Shown here: positions 11,424-19,610 of the stretch, one piece after another
Position numbering within the stretch: the stretch's first letter is position 1
How the letters are laid out: every line of letters starts with the position of its first letter
From: Holophagae bacterium
GTDB lineage: Bacteria; Acidobacteriota; Holophagae; Acanthopleuribacterales; Acanthopleuribacteraceae
Length of the DNA stretch: 64,000 bases
Direction of reading: 5' to 3'
Assembly: GCA_029263455.1 (NCBI GenBank)
Contig: JAJCXM010000004.1
Coordinates: 186,001 to 250,000, forward strand
Notes under the pieces: model-generated
Told to the model about the DNA's origin: nothing
Database searches by the model: none
What the model saw: only the letters and a program-made list of their open reading frames with translations
Program-made: the position numbers and the translations under genes

Positions 11424-11864
11424 CTAACTGGCGGCGCAATCAAAGCAAACGCCTTTAACTTCCACTTGAGTTTGTTGAACCTGCCCAATTGATTGGATAG
11501 TGTCTGGCAACTCCAAATGATCCAGTACCTCGCTGCTAAAATCCCGAGTCAAGCCACACAGGGAGCAGACGAAATGGTGGTGATGACTAAGGTTCGCATC
11601 GAATCGGGTACGTTCCCTTGTTGGCCCGAGCACCGTGATCAAACCCATGTCTTTTAGCCACCACAGCGTACGGTATACGGTATCTAAAGAGACGGTGGGC
11701 ATGCGTTCCCGCACCCCTTGAAAGATGCGCTCCGCATCCGGGTGTTCCGCTGTCTGGGCCACTTCTCGGTAGATCTCCCAACGCTGATGCGTTAGTTTCA
11801 CAGCCTTCTCGCGACACACGTCTTTGAAGCGCTGCATGCGCGCCTCGATTGGTTGTTCAGACAT
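11424..11864 (-). CDS. perR: Fur-family peroxide regulator (PerR-like)
   Basis: A 146-residue Fur-superfamily repressor. The winged-helix N-half contains RMPTVSLDTVYRTLWWLKDMGLI, and the dimerisation half carries the metal motif HHHHFVCSLCG plus a C-terminal CFDC, together giving the two CxxC pairs of the structural Zn site. The pairing with katG points to PerR-type H2O2 sensing rather than iron or zinc control; this is inference from context. The ATG is preceded by GGAG at about 11 nt. The repeated TAAGAA/TTCTTA motifs 18-52 nt upstream probably form its own operator, giving autoregulation and control of katG. Confidence 0.9.
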   Translation of the reverse strand: MSEQPIEARMQRFKDVCREKAVKLTHQRWEIYREVAQTAEHPDAERIFQGVRERMPTVSLDTVYRTLWWLKDMGLITVLGPTRERTRFDANLSHHHHFVCSLCGLTRDFSSEVLDHLELPDTIQSIGQVQQTQVEVKGVCFDCAAS

Positions 11865-11881
11865 GGCCGGAGCGCTCCAAA

Positions 11882-11916
11882 TAAGAACTAATTCTTAAAT
11901 AAGAATATGTTAAGAA
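11882..11916 (-). promoter_or_regulatory. PerR/Fur-type operator array upstream of perR-katG
   Basis: Four copies of one hexamer occur in 35 bp: TAAGAA at 11882-11887, TTCTTA at 11892-11897, TAAGAA at 11900-11905 and TAAGAA at 11911-11916. The first two form a dyad with a 4-nt spacer, and the second and third form an everted dyad with a 2-nt spacer. This AT-rich pattern just ahead of the regulator gene is typical of Fur-family boxes. The rest of the 11865-12196 gap shows no gene that I can support. Confidence 0.7.
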
Positions 11917-12196
11917 GGCGTCGACGTCAAGCCTCAACACACGAGGCGCAGTCGGTCGTTCCAGTGCGAGCATTGATCGCCACTAACCGACCTGACTGAG
12001 GAAGCAGTTTTTCACGTTTGGCTATGATCGGCATTGTCTTCATGGTTTCGTCACGATCAGCGGCAACTAATAATCTGGTTTGTCGAAAATTTGGGCCGGG
12101 CTGTATTTCCGATAATGGCTTGTCAGGCCATGTTTCAAAGGTTAGGATAACCATCCACGATTCTGAAACGCCTGATTAACCTACAGCGAGCTAACT

Positions 12197-12889
12197 ATGA
12201 AACACCTGATTCTCACCATTGCCCTATACCTCATGATCCCAGTCTCTCTCCTGGCCCAAACGGTCGTCATCACGGAGATCATGTACAACCCAGATTCGGA
12301 TGAAGGCACCACTGAAACGCAGTACATCGAGATTGCCAATGTCACCAACGCACCGATCAGCTTATTTAATTGGACGATCGACGACGAGGACGCGGATGGA
12401 CCCAACACACTGCCCAACGTCATGATTCCCGCCCATGGCATCGCCGTCATCGTCGGTTCGAACGCAGCTGATTTTAACACTGCATGGGCCGCTTCGATTG
12501 ATATGAACGCCGTCATTATTTCATTAGACGACCTCGCTCAGACCATGTTTAACATGTCCAATAGCCCTTCCGGCACAAGTGAGATCATTCAGCTCCGTGA
12601 CGATATGGCCAATTTGATTGACGAAGTAAATTACGATGATACCGCCCCATGGCCCACTGACCCAGGCGGCCCCTCGATTTACCTTGACGTCACAGAAATG
12701 AACTTACAAACAAGCGGTAACACCCTCAATGATGCGGGAGGGAACTGGGCCAGCGCGGCTAACGGCATGGACGGCGCAATTAACAGCACACCCACAGGCG
12801 TTTGGGACATGGTTGATACCGGTTCACCCGGTAACTTTTTCGGCAGCGGTTTTGTACCGGTTGAATTACAAAGCATGAGCGTCGAGTAA
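12197..12889 (+). CDS. Secreted lamin-tail-domain protein
   Basis: A 230-residue exported protein: signal peptide at about 1-21 (MKHLILTIALYLMIPVSLLAQ), then a lamin-tail (LTD) immunoglobulin-like fold starting VVITEIMYNPDSDEG and containing YIEIANVTN, FNWTIDDEDADGP and the IPAHGIAVIVG turn. Bacterial LTD modules occur on extracellular enzymes and surface proteins; here the module stands alone. It ends in FVPVELQSMSVE, a tail I associate with secreted proteins of this kind, but I see no C-terminal sorting helix. Function unknown. Monocistronic and convergent with the propeller gene at 13281. Confidence 0.8.
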   Translation: MKHLILTIALYLMIPVSLLAQTVVITEIMYNPDSDEGTTETQYIEIANVTNAPISLFNWTIDDEDADGPNTLPNVMIPAHGIAVIVGSNAADFNTAWAASIDMNAVIISLDDLAQTMFNMSNSPSGTSEIIQLRDDMANLIDEVNYDDTAPWPTDPGGPSIYLDVTEMNLQTSGNTLNDAGGNWASAANGMDGAINSTPTGVWDMVDTGSPGNFFGSGFVPVELQSMSVE

Positions 12890-12970
12890 AGCCTACTTTC
12901 GAGGGCTTCATTCTCCTCGGATCCTTTTTAGGCATTTTTGCCCTCGCGCCAGAACGCGACAAGGAATCAA

Positions 12971-12990
12971 CCCCGACCACTAGGTCGGGG
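12971..12990. terminator. Perfect 8-bp hairpin between convergent genes
   Basis: CCCCGACC-ACTA-GGTCGGGG lies 82 nt after the LTD gene stop and before the converging propeller gene. It is stable and GC-rich, but only a weak T-run follows on the - strand and none on the + strand. It is probably a transcription end structure serving one or both genes. The rest of the 12890-13280 gap holds the dispersed repeat listed at 13073. Confidence 0.5.
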
Positions 12991-13072
12991 AAGATCACAC
13001 ACCACTATAACCCTTCGGATGTACGCGGTGCGCCGCGAAGTGGGCCCTGCTTTTGCCGATTACAGGGCATAA

Positions 13073-13120
13073 GCCGAAGTGATCCTGTCTGTGAATCAAG
13101 CACAGCGAGGCTTCGCAAAA
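13073..13120 (+). repeat. Dispersed short repeat, copy 1
   Basis: This 48-nt stretch starts GCCGAAGTGA, continues with GTCTGTGAATCA and ends GGCTTCGCAAAA. It matches 15679-15726 at roughly three bases in four. Similarity extends weakly about 25 nt upstream. Both copies are in intergenic DNA, on the same strand, about 2.6 kb apart. Confidence 0.55.
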
Positions 13121-13280
13121 TCGATTCCAAGAGTTAGTCGTCCGCGCCACCTTGCCCGGCCTACTCATCAGCTGCACTTGATTTAATATGAATGCCAAAT
13201 TGGAATCAGCTCAGGTTCCCCAAGTTGATTTGTCGCCATGCCCCAGATAAGAAAAAGACCGATCGCAGCTTACATCCACA

Positions 13281-14297
13281 TCAGTTAATAGAGACTTGCT
13301 CAAGCATCAAGTTGTCATCCGCTTCGGATGCGATCCAGTATATCGAACCATCTGCGATGTCGACCGGCTTGAAGCGTAAATCGCCCGTTCCTATTAATTC
13401 GCCGTCCTTATTGTAATGAACGTAGTGTGACCCCAGTTTTCTAGGCGGGGAAGGTGAGATAACCCATATATCCACCTTTTTGTCGACAATTAACTGGGCG
13501 GCGTAAGGCCAGTGATCAGGGCGATCAATATATGGCTCTATCTTTTTTCGGAACGCAGCGGACGGCCCAGAGAAGCGACGATCCATATCTTCATCCACAA
13601 AGGGAATAAGCCTGATAGCAATTGAAAACTGACTCATGCGATTTCCGTCAGTGTGATCGATGACATGTATGACGGGCTTCCCTGAATACATAAATGCGGT
13701 TAGCTGGTTATTGCCACCGATAATGAGACCAGGATCCCAATCAAATCTCAGTGATACTGTCAATTCTGGGTCTGAATGATGCAAACCAACGGGTTGCAAA
13801 AGCGCGTCCATTTGCCAGATCTTTTCGCCAGCGTCGAGGTCATCAATGCCGCTGTAAATAATTGTAGGTTTCGATCCTGCTAATCCGGTGTTTTCACTTA
13901 CGTAGTAAATTTTCCCTTCCTGAGCCATGTTGAAACCATCTGGTCGTGTACTCAGTCTGAAAGTTTTTTCAAACGCACCTTCTTCAGTAAACCGTGTCAT
14001 CGTATTTCGCATATTGTCCCAGACAAAAAAGGCCGCTTGTCCTTCTGACCAATCGACATTGCCAATAGATTGGAATTCTCCCGGCCCCTCACCTCGGTGA
14101 CCTACGCGATGTGTCGTCTGTGAATCTTTGTCGATAAACAGAAGTTGTCTTTGTTTTGAATCGACTACACAGATTGATTTTCTACCAACCGCAACAGGGC
14201 CTCGAGCATAAATCCCCTGTGCTTCTAAAGGAAGCTGCCAAACGACTTGAAAATCACCGTCGTATGAATAGGCGAACAACACAAACAAACTAATCAT
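13281..14297 (-). CDS. 6-bladed beta-propeller (NHL-like) secreted protein
   Basis: A 338-residue protein with a short hydrophobic N-terminus (MISLFVLFAYSY) that may be a signal peptide or anchor. The blades are recognisable from repeats such as VVDSKQRQLLFIDKD followed by HRGEGPGEFQSIGNVDW; the GEGPGEF turn is characteristic of the 6-bladed propeller family found in Bacteroidota and Acidobacteriota. AGGAG stands 5 nt before the second of two consecutive ATGs (14297), which is taken as the start. No catalytic residues are evident, and a binding or scaffold role is likely. Unrelated genes flank it. Confidence 0.75.
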   Translation of the reverse strand: MISLFVLFAYSYDGDFQVVWQLPLEAQGIYARGPVAVGRKSICVVDSKQRQLLFIDKDSQTTHRVGHRGEGPGEFQSIGNVDWSEGQAAFFVWDNMRNTMTRFTEEGAFEKTFRLSTRPDGFNMAQEGKIYYVSENTGLAGSKPTIIYSGIDDLDAGEKIWQMDALLQPVGLHHSDPELTVSLRFDWDPGLIIGGNNQLTAFMYSGKPVIHVIDHTDGNRMSQFSIAIRLIPFVDEDMDRRFSGPSAAFRKKIEPYIDRPDHWPYAAQLIVDKKVDIWVISPSPPRKLGSHYVHYNKDGELIGTGDLRFKPVDIADGSIYWIASEADDNLMLEQVSIN

Positions 14298-14702
14298 CAT
14301 CGCTCCTCACCAAAGACAAGACATCGGTGACATATCCAAAGATACAATGTAATTATCAACAAAGAGCATTTCTATGAAAACAGCGGCAACAAATTCAATT
14401 GACTCGCCGTTCTGGCTTCCAAACTCTCATTTCTGGGAGGCACGGATTTGCGACGGAGCCTAATAGATCAACCATATATTGGTGGTGAACTACCGGTCAG
14501 AGAATGGTTAGTTCTACCATAAACAAACTGAACTGGTCATTCCCCCGTTATGTCATTAACGTGAAATCACAAGTACTCCCGCCGCTGGTCCTCCCTAGCC
14601 CCAAAGCACGAACAAAAGCGGCCATAGGTTGTTTAATTGAAAATTTTCTTTCACCTGTAAAACACGCATTTGTGATACATATTGGTTATTGAGGGACTCC
14701 GT
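14298..14702. other. Divergent intergenic region
   Basis: About 400 bp between two divergently transcribed genes. It must hold both promoters, but no convincing -35/-10 pairs, palindromes or repeats were seen. A 62-codon open stretch at 14504-14692 lacks a ribosome-binding site and is probably chance. Confidence 0.4.
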
Positions 14703-15500
14703 ATGATTCTTACATTCTTACTCTTGATGTGGCACGAACCCCTGGTCCTCAAATCGGGAACCCGACTGGAGTGCGAATCTGTAATTGTAGAAAGTGATTG
14801 GGTCCTTGTTACCATCGCTGTTGGTTACAAGAGCCCGCTAGCAAGTGGCGCTAGGCGCTTCAAGATCCGGCCCGAGAAGGTAGATTGGCCTGCCACAGAG
14901 CGCGCCAAGCAGCAAACTCAGGTTTCACAACCGCGCCCGCAAAAAGCCATCGTCTTTGACCAAGAAAAGCTCAAAGCCTACGAAGAGAGCAGCCCACCCA
15001 GACCGGTTAACCAACAACAGCCCGAAGCTGACGTGGAAGCGCCAGAGGAGTCAGACAGTCAACCTGAAGTCCCAGAGTCGGCGCAGTCAGGCAGTCAACC
15101 TGAAGCGGTGAAACCGCTCGACGAAGCACAAGAACGAAAAAGAAAGAGCGCCGAAGAACGCATAATCAAGCAAACCTTAGAGCGTATCTTGTCCAATTGG
15201 CGGCACGGGAAATACGAGGCCATGCTGCAAGACGTGCACGATACCACCAAGGTATATAGCAACGAGGGTTTGAAAGACCGGATGGCACGAAACACGTTAA
15301 AACCACGTGCGACCCGCGTCGTCGACTACCAGACCATTCGATTCCACTCGAATACTCTGGTCTACGTAACTGCAACCATTCACTTCGAACCGGGCGTCGC
15401 AGCGCTCGAGGAATCCCATAAACGGACCCTGACGTTCCAAGTCATCTATGAAGACGGAGGCTGGAAGTATGATCTCTTAGAGTTCACCCACATGAACTGA
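14703..15500 (+). CDS. Uncharacterised protein with Pro/Gln/Glu-rich linker
   Basis: A 265-residue protein of unknown function. The ATG at 14703 has GAGGG 7 nt upstream and is preferred to the ATG at 14682. A hydrophobic N-terminus (MILTFLLLMWH) may act as a signal. It is followed by a small beta-rich segment (LVLKSGTRLECESVIVESDW), a low-complexity linker (about residues 75-145) with two near-repeats of ESDSQPE/QSGSQPE, and a C-terminal domain (about 150-265). That domain's helix-plus-beta pattern (ERILSNWRHGKYEAML, then FQVIYEDGGWKYDLLEF) resembles NTF2/SnoaL-like folds. This fold guess is inference. Confidence 0.6.
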   Translation: MILTFLLLMWHEPLVLKSGTRLECESVIVESDWVLVTIAVGYKSPLASGARRFKIRPEKVDWPATERAKQQTQVSQPRPQKAIVFDQEKLKAYEESSPPRPVNQQQPEADVEAPEESDSQPEVPESAQSGSQPEAVKPLDEAQERKRKSAEERIIKQTLERILSNWRHGKYEAMLQDVHDTTKVYSNEGLKDRMARNTLKPRATRVVDYQTIRFHSNTLVYVTATIHFEPGVAALEESHKRTLTFQVIYEDGGWKYDLLEFTHMN

Positions 15501-15678
15501 ACCGCCCAGGGTGTGACAGATCTTCCGCCGACTCAGTTGCTTTATTCGTAGCATCAAAAAAATCTTCGATGAATCAAAAGGTAATACCCAGCTAACAAAA
15601 AAAGTGTGGAACAGGCGTGTCTGTGTCGACAGGAGCCTATGCGACTGGGGTAGCACTTTCGCCGAAGACGAGGCTCAG

Positions 15679-15726
15679 GCCGAAGTGACACGGTCTGTAA
15701 ATCAGTTCAGTGAAGTTCGCAAAAAA
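15679..15726 (+). repeat. Dispersed short repeat, copy 2
   Basis: Matches the copy at 13073-13120: GCCGAAGTGA, GTCTGTAAATCA and TTCGCAAAA are shared. Here the preceding bases (15653-15678) can pair with GGCCGAAGTG to make an imperfect hairpin. It lies in the 298-bp gap before the lipoprotein gene at 15799. Nothing else is recognised in that gap. Confidence 0.55.
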
Positions 15727-15798
15727 CCTGGACGGCAAGCCTACGTTTTGGCTTAATGGCCAGAGTCTATGATTTTTCATATTTCTTAGGGGGGTTCA

Positions 15799-16518
15799 AT
15801 GAGAGTCAGCAGATCGTTTGTTTTGTTAATCTTTAGTCTCTTGATGATCTCGGCATGCGCAACTCCGATTCACGCCGTCCGCTACCATTCAGACAAGAGC
15901 TTTCGCCCACGAGACATGCGCGACAAGAGAGTTGCCGTTATCGTCAATCCTCGCGGTTATTTAAAGGGTTTTTCCAAATCTTTTCACAAAGTCTACGAAT
16001 CGAATCAGGCGTTCGCGGATGATTTAAGAGGTCAATTAATCCAGAAGCAAAGTGCGCTTTCCTGGGCCTTGGTAGCCGTGAAAGTGCCGCTTGACGACAA
16101 ACAGCTTGAAATCTTTTTGCAAAGCTATAGTCGAAATCGGCTCGATTGGTTGGAAACGCCAGAATCATACCAATCCATACTGGCGCAAACATTTGAAGAC
16201 ACAGATGTGGACTACATTATTGTCGTTTCAAGTTGGGAAATAAACGAGACGTGGAGTCAATCATCGAACCAGCAAATGGGCGCCTTTGGCGAAATGACAA
16301 CCACTTCATCATCAATAAAGGTGTGTCATGTCAATCTTGAAGGTGGCTTGATTGATGCTTCCGGACGTACCCTTGTCTTTGGTCAAGCAACCGGCCAGTC
16401 AGAAGTCATCTCTCTAACTTCAAAAACGACCATGCGACAAGGCATCGATCAGGCTACCACCCACTTGATCCAGCTATTAAATGGAACCATGAAATCCGCA
16501 AACATCTCTGATCGCTAG
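15799..16518 (+). CDS. Uncharacterised lipoprotein
   Basis: A 239-residue lipoprotein. Its signal peptide MRVSRSFVLLIFSLLMISAC ends in a lipobox with Cys20. The mature part begins with a basic region, then RVAVIVNPRGYLKG, and later YIIVVSSWEIN and a Ser/Thr-rich strand region (MTTTSSSIKVCHVNLEGGLIDASGR), consistent with an alpha/beta outer-membrane-associated protein. No family was recognised. AGGGGGG precedes the ATG by 5 nt. Monocistronic. Confidence 0.65.
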   Translation: MRVSRSFVLLIFSLLMISACATPIHAVRYHSDKSFRPRDMRDKRVAVIVNPRGYLKGFSKSFHKVYESNQAFADDLRGQLIQKQSALSWALVAVKVPLDDKQLEIFLQSYSRNRLDWLETPESYQSILAQTFEDTDVDYIIVVSSWEINETWSQSSNQQMGAFGEMTTTSSSIKVCHVNLEGGLIDASGRTLVFGQATGQSEVISLTSKTTMRQGIDQATTHLIQLLNGTMKSANISDR

Positions 16519-16743
16519 CTATCAGAACAACTCATTCCGAGAACCGCTTTATCAAGTCACTAGTATCTACATATTTTCGGGTTAAGTCTCTGTAGCTCTT
16601 AGTTAGCCAGGAACGGGGTAATCTCAGGGATTCATGCCTTTAATCGAGCGAACACTTTGTTTTCGAGAATCCCATGGTTGCTATCCAAAACAGAGTTTAA
16701 ACCTAGGAAACAAACTCAAATTGAAGCTCGCTGGCCTCGGTGT

Positions 16744-17610
16744 TCAGCGAGGCACGTAGTACTTGATCCGCCAGCGGAGGATCTCGCCGCCGTCGTCATC
16801 GTGGAAGGTTGCTGTGCCACTGCCTACGTCCACCGAGACAGATTTGAGGTGAGCGTCGGAGCCAACGCGCGCGAAGGAGAAGCCTCCAAGGTAGCGCTGA
16901 TCGCCGGAACCGGTCAGGGAGTCAGAAAAGTGCACCCCTTCAATCGACGTTGGCTCTTCGTCTTCGACAATAATTTCCCTGAGTAGTGCTGATGGCACAA
17001 GCGCGTACTGGAGTCGGTAGACAAAACCGTTGTTCAATGTCTCAGAACCATTAAAGGCTATTAGCACCTGGTTTAGCGTGGGACCCGTAGGCATGACAAC
17101 CAGTGACTGCAGATCCTGATCACTGTCGGCACCATGAAGCCACATGCGAAAACCCACCAGAAGGAAGCTGGTTGTCGTCCCCAATCCCGGAAAGTCTTCA
17201 TAACACCCGGTTCTTACGCAGTCTCCCACAATCTCACCAAAGGTGGCCGCGGCGGCGAGGTCATCGGGTAGTTGGCAATAACGGACCGAGAATATGAAGC
17301 TGTCGTCGTCTGCAGAGTCATCGGAAAAGTAGCCATCCACGCCTGTGGAGTCCGCGCGCTTCAATATCCCGATCGAGCGCACTTCGTGATCGCTGCCTGT
17401 CGTCTCGATCGCGAACCGGGAGAGCACGCTCTTGGACGTCGCCGGGGCAATAGGGATCGTACCCATCGGTTCGCCGACAATCGGCCCAACGCCTGTGGTA
17501 CGGGTCCCAGCCGAGTGGCAGACCGTGGTGCAGCCCCAGAGCAAAGTAAGGAATAACGCTGGGACCACGGGGATGAGAGTTGAACGCGTGTGAGTCTTTA
17601 GGCGGGTCAT
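16744..17610 (-). CDS. Uncharacterised lipoprotein, beta-rich
   Basis: A 288-residue predicted lipoprotein. The ATG at 17610 has GGAG 6 nt upstream, and the signal peptide ends in LLWGC (Cys27). An upstream in-frame ATG (17661) would add a polar leader. The mature region is rich in beta-strand patterns and in Asp/Ser (FSDDSADDDSFIFSVRY), with Cys pairs near CVRTGC that may form a disulfide. It ends EILRWRIKYYVPR. No known domain was recognised. It converges on the lipoprotein gene at 15799. Confidence 0.6.
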   Translation of the reverse strand: MTRLKTHTRSTLIPVVPALFLTLLWGCTTVCHSAGTRTTGVGPIVGEPMGTIPIAPATSKSVLSRFAIETTGSDHEVRSIGILKRADSTGVDGYFSDDSADDDSFIFSVRYCQLPDDLAAAATFGEIVGDCVRTGCYEDFPGLGTTTSFLLVGFRMWLHGADSDQDLQSLVVMPTGPTLNQVLIAFNGSETLNNGFVYRLQYALVPSALLREIIVEDEEPTSIEGVHFSDSLTGSGDQRYLGGFSFARVGSDAHLKSVSVDVGSGTATFHDDDGGEILRWRIKYYVPR

Positions 17611-17960
17611 GGGTGTCTCCTTTTTGCTATTACTCACCTTACGACGAGAACAATCTGGCACGGAACGTCCCGATCTGCAGTACTGCCGTGATCACCTATT
17701 CTTTTTGATTATTCGTCTTAAGACAGCCTGTACGGAGAATTTCACGATGCCGGCATCCCATTTTAGAAACGAGTTCTTGAATGCATGGCGGTGGAAGTTG
17801 GCTCTCCAAAGATCGCCTCGTCACATTGTGTTGCTATAGGGCTAACATAGGTTCTCAAAACTACTAATGTCAAGGTGCTCATTTCATAAAAATGAACGGT
17901 TGCAAATAGCGGACTGATGACTCATGTTTATAGTGTAGACCTTCGCCGATGAGGTGTTCG
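17611..17960. other. Divergent intergenic region before the formate dehydrogenase operon
   Basis: A 350-bp gap that must hold promoters for the lipoprotein gene (-) and fdh (+). A small dyad TTCAT-AAAA-ATGAA lies at 17883-17896, about 65 nt before the fdh start, and a TATAGT hexamer sits at about 17933. These may be operator and -10 elements, but support is weak. No gene was recognised. Confidence 0.35.
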
Positions 17961-19610
17961 ATGACGCATGAGTCCACATTCCAGCAGAAACTGAAACGGG
18001 CCACCGCCATTCTGCCAGCCATCCAAGCGCTTATTGAAAATGACGGGTCGTTGAGCGAATTTTCCGTGACCGAGCTGGCCGCTCAATTTGGTGTAACCGC
18101 AGCCCGAATACGTTCCTTACATTCATTCTTCGATGATTTACACGCCGATCCAAATGCAACCCGAATCTGCTATGGGACCTCATGCCATTTGGCCAAATCG
18201 GGTGAAAATGAGTTTGCGCGTCAGGAATCAAGCACAAGGGGAGCCTATTGCCTCGGACGCTGTTATCAGGCTCCAAACGCGCTAAAAGCGGATGGTCGGG
18301 TTCTGCAGCCCAAACAGACACCAGCCGCTGTGAATGAGTTTATTGCTGCCATATTCAGTGACATCTGCCCAGTCTACTGTCTAGCACCTATTGCGGTGGT
18401 GACTCAGCGTATCCGCAACGGCGAATTCTATGAATTGGACGCGGCCCAAAAGGCCGGAGCATATCTAGCGCTCCGACAGGCAATCGACGTGCCGGCCTAT
18501 CAAATCATTAAGACGATCAATGACGCCGAGCTTCGAGGGCGCGGTGGCGCAGGTTTTCCGGTCGCCAAGAAGTGGGCTGCCTGTTCTGCGACAGACGCCC
18601 ACGATCGTGTTGTGGTCATTAATGGTGACGAGGGTGACCCGGGTTCATTTGTAGACCGTGTATTAATGGAGTCGGACCCACATGCATTATTGGAAGGTCT
18701 AGCAATATGCGCTTACGCGATCGGAGCAACACAGGCCATCATCTATGTTCGTTCCGAATACCCATTGGCCCGTGAACGTCTGGAAACAGCTATCGCCCAA
18801 GCCTATGACGCAGGAGTACTGGGGCCGTCCATCATGGGAACCCCTTTCGCATTGCACGTCCAGGTGGTTTCGGGCAGGGGCAGTTATGTTTGCGGCGAAG
18901 AGACCGCTATGCTTAACGCCATCGAAGGCCGGCGAGGAGAAGTCCGCCTGCGCCCGCCCTACCCCACCACCAGCGGACTCTTTGAATGCCCAACGGTCGT
19001 GAACAACGTTGAGACGATGGTGGTGGTGCCGCAGATCATCGCACTGGGTGCCGACCGCTACAGATCGCTTGGAAACCAACGTTCCAGAGGAACGAAGACA
19101 ATGTGTCTAAATCACGGGTTCAGGCGGCCAGGCTTGTACGAAATCGAGTTTGGAATGACCTTATCCGAACTGATTGACCAGGCTGGCGGAGCATGTGACG
19201 ATCGGCAGCTAGACGCCGTTCTGCTTGGTGGCCCGATGGGTTCGATTGTTCCCGCCAACCAGTTCGATGTTGCGCTTGGCTTCGAAACAATGGCAGAGCG
19301 AGGGTTTCAGTTAGGTCACGGCGGCGTAGTTGCTATCCCGGCAGGCACTCACTATGGCGAACTGTTGCAGCACTGTATTCGCTTCATGGTTCACGAGTCA
19401 TGCGGCAAATGTTTACCTTGCAGCCTTGGTTCACTGCGCTTGCAAAAGATGTCCGAAACGCCCTTTACGGTTGAGAATATGTTGGAATTCCGCGCTCAAC
19501 TTTCATTGATATCCGATAGCAGCCTTTGCGCATTCGGCCAGCTAATACCGCAAACGATCGATGGCCTGCTAGAACAGTTCGGTACTCGCCTTGTGGAGGC
19601 TAGCAAATGA
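17961..19610 (+). CDS. fdhB: NAD-dependent formate dehydrogenase beta subunit (NuoE-NuoF fusion)
   Basis: The diaphorase subunit passes electrons from the formate-oxidising subunit to NAD+. About 549 residues: an N-terminal NuoE-like thioredoxin fold with the 2Fe-2S cysteines C70, C75, C97, C101 is fused to a NuoF-like half. The NuoF half has the FMN/NADH motif LRGRGGAGFP, then GDEGDPGSF and GSYVCGEETA. A C-terminal 4Fe-4S site follows in ESCGKCLPC (C481, C484, C487) with a fourth Cys at about 523. This fusion is known from soluble tungsten/molybdenum formate dehydrogenases such as Methylorubrum FDH1. GAGGTG 5 nt upstream supports the ATG at 17961 over the one at 17949. It overlaps the next gene by 4 nt (ATGA). 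Confidence 0.92.
   Translation: MTHESTFQQKLKRATAILPAIQALIENDGSLSEFSVTELAAQFGVTAARIRSLHSFFDDLHADPNATRICYGTSCHLAKSGENEFARQESSTRGAYCLGRCYQAPNALKADGRVLQPKQTPAAVNEFIAAIFSDICPVYCLAPIAVVTQRIRNGEFYELDAAQKAGAYLALRQAIDVPAYQIIKTINDAELRGRGGAGFPVAKKWAACSATDAHDRVVVINGDEGDPGSFVDRVLMESDPHALLEGLAICAYAIGATQAIIYVRSEYPLARERLETAIAQAYDAGVLGPSIMGTPFALHVQVVSGRGSYVCGEETAMLNAIEGRRGEVRLRPPYPTTSGLFECPTVVNNVETMVVVPQIIALGADRYRSLGNQRSRGTKTMCLNHGFRRPGLYEIEFGMTLSELIDQAGGACDDRQLDAVLLGGPMGSIVPANQFDVALGFETMAERGFQLGHGGVVAIPAGTHYGELLQHCIRFMVHESCGKCLPCSLGSLRLQKMSETPFTVENMLEFRAQLSLISDSSLCAFGQLIPQTIDGLLEQFGTRLVEASK

Noticed and set aside
11927-12154. 75-codon ORF on the - strand upstream of perR
   Set aside because: No recognised domain or convincing start; the stop lies next to the operator region. 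Could be decayed but not supportable.
14504-14692. 62-codon ORF in the divergent gap
   Set aside because: No ribosome-binding site and no domain; the gap most likely holds promoters.
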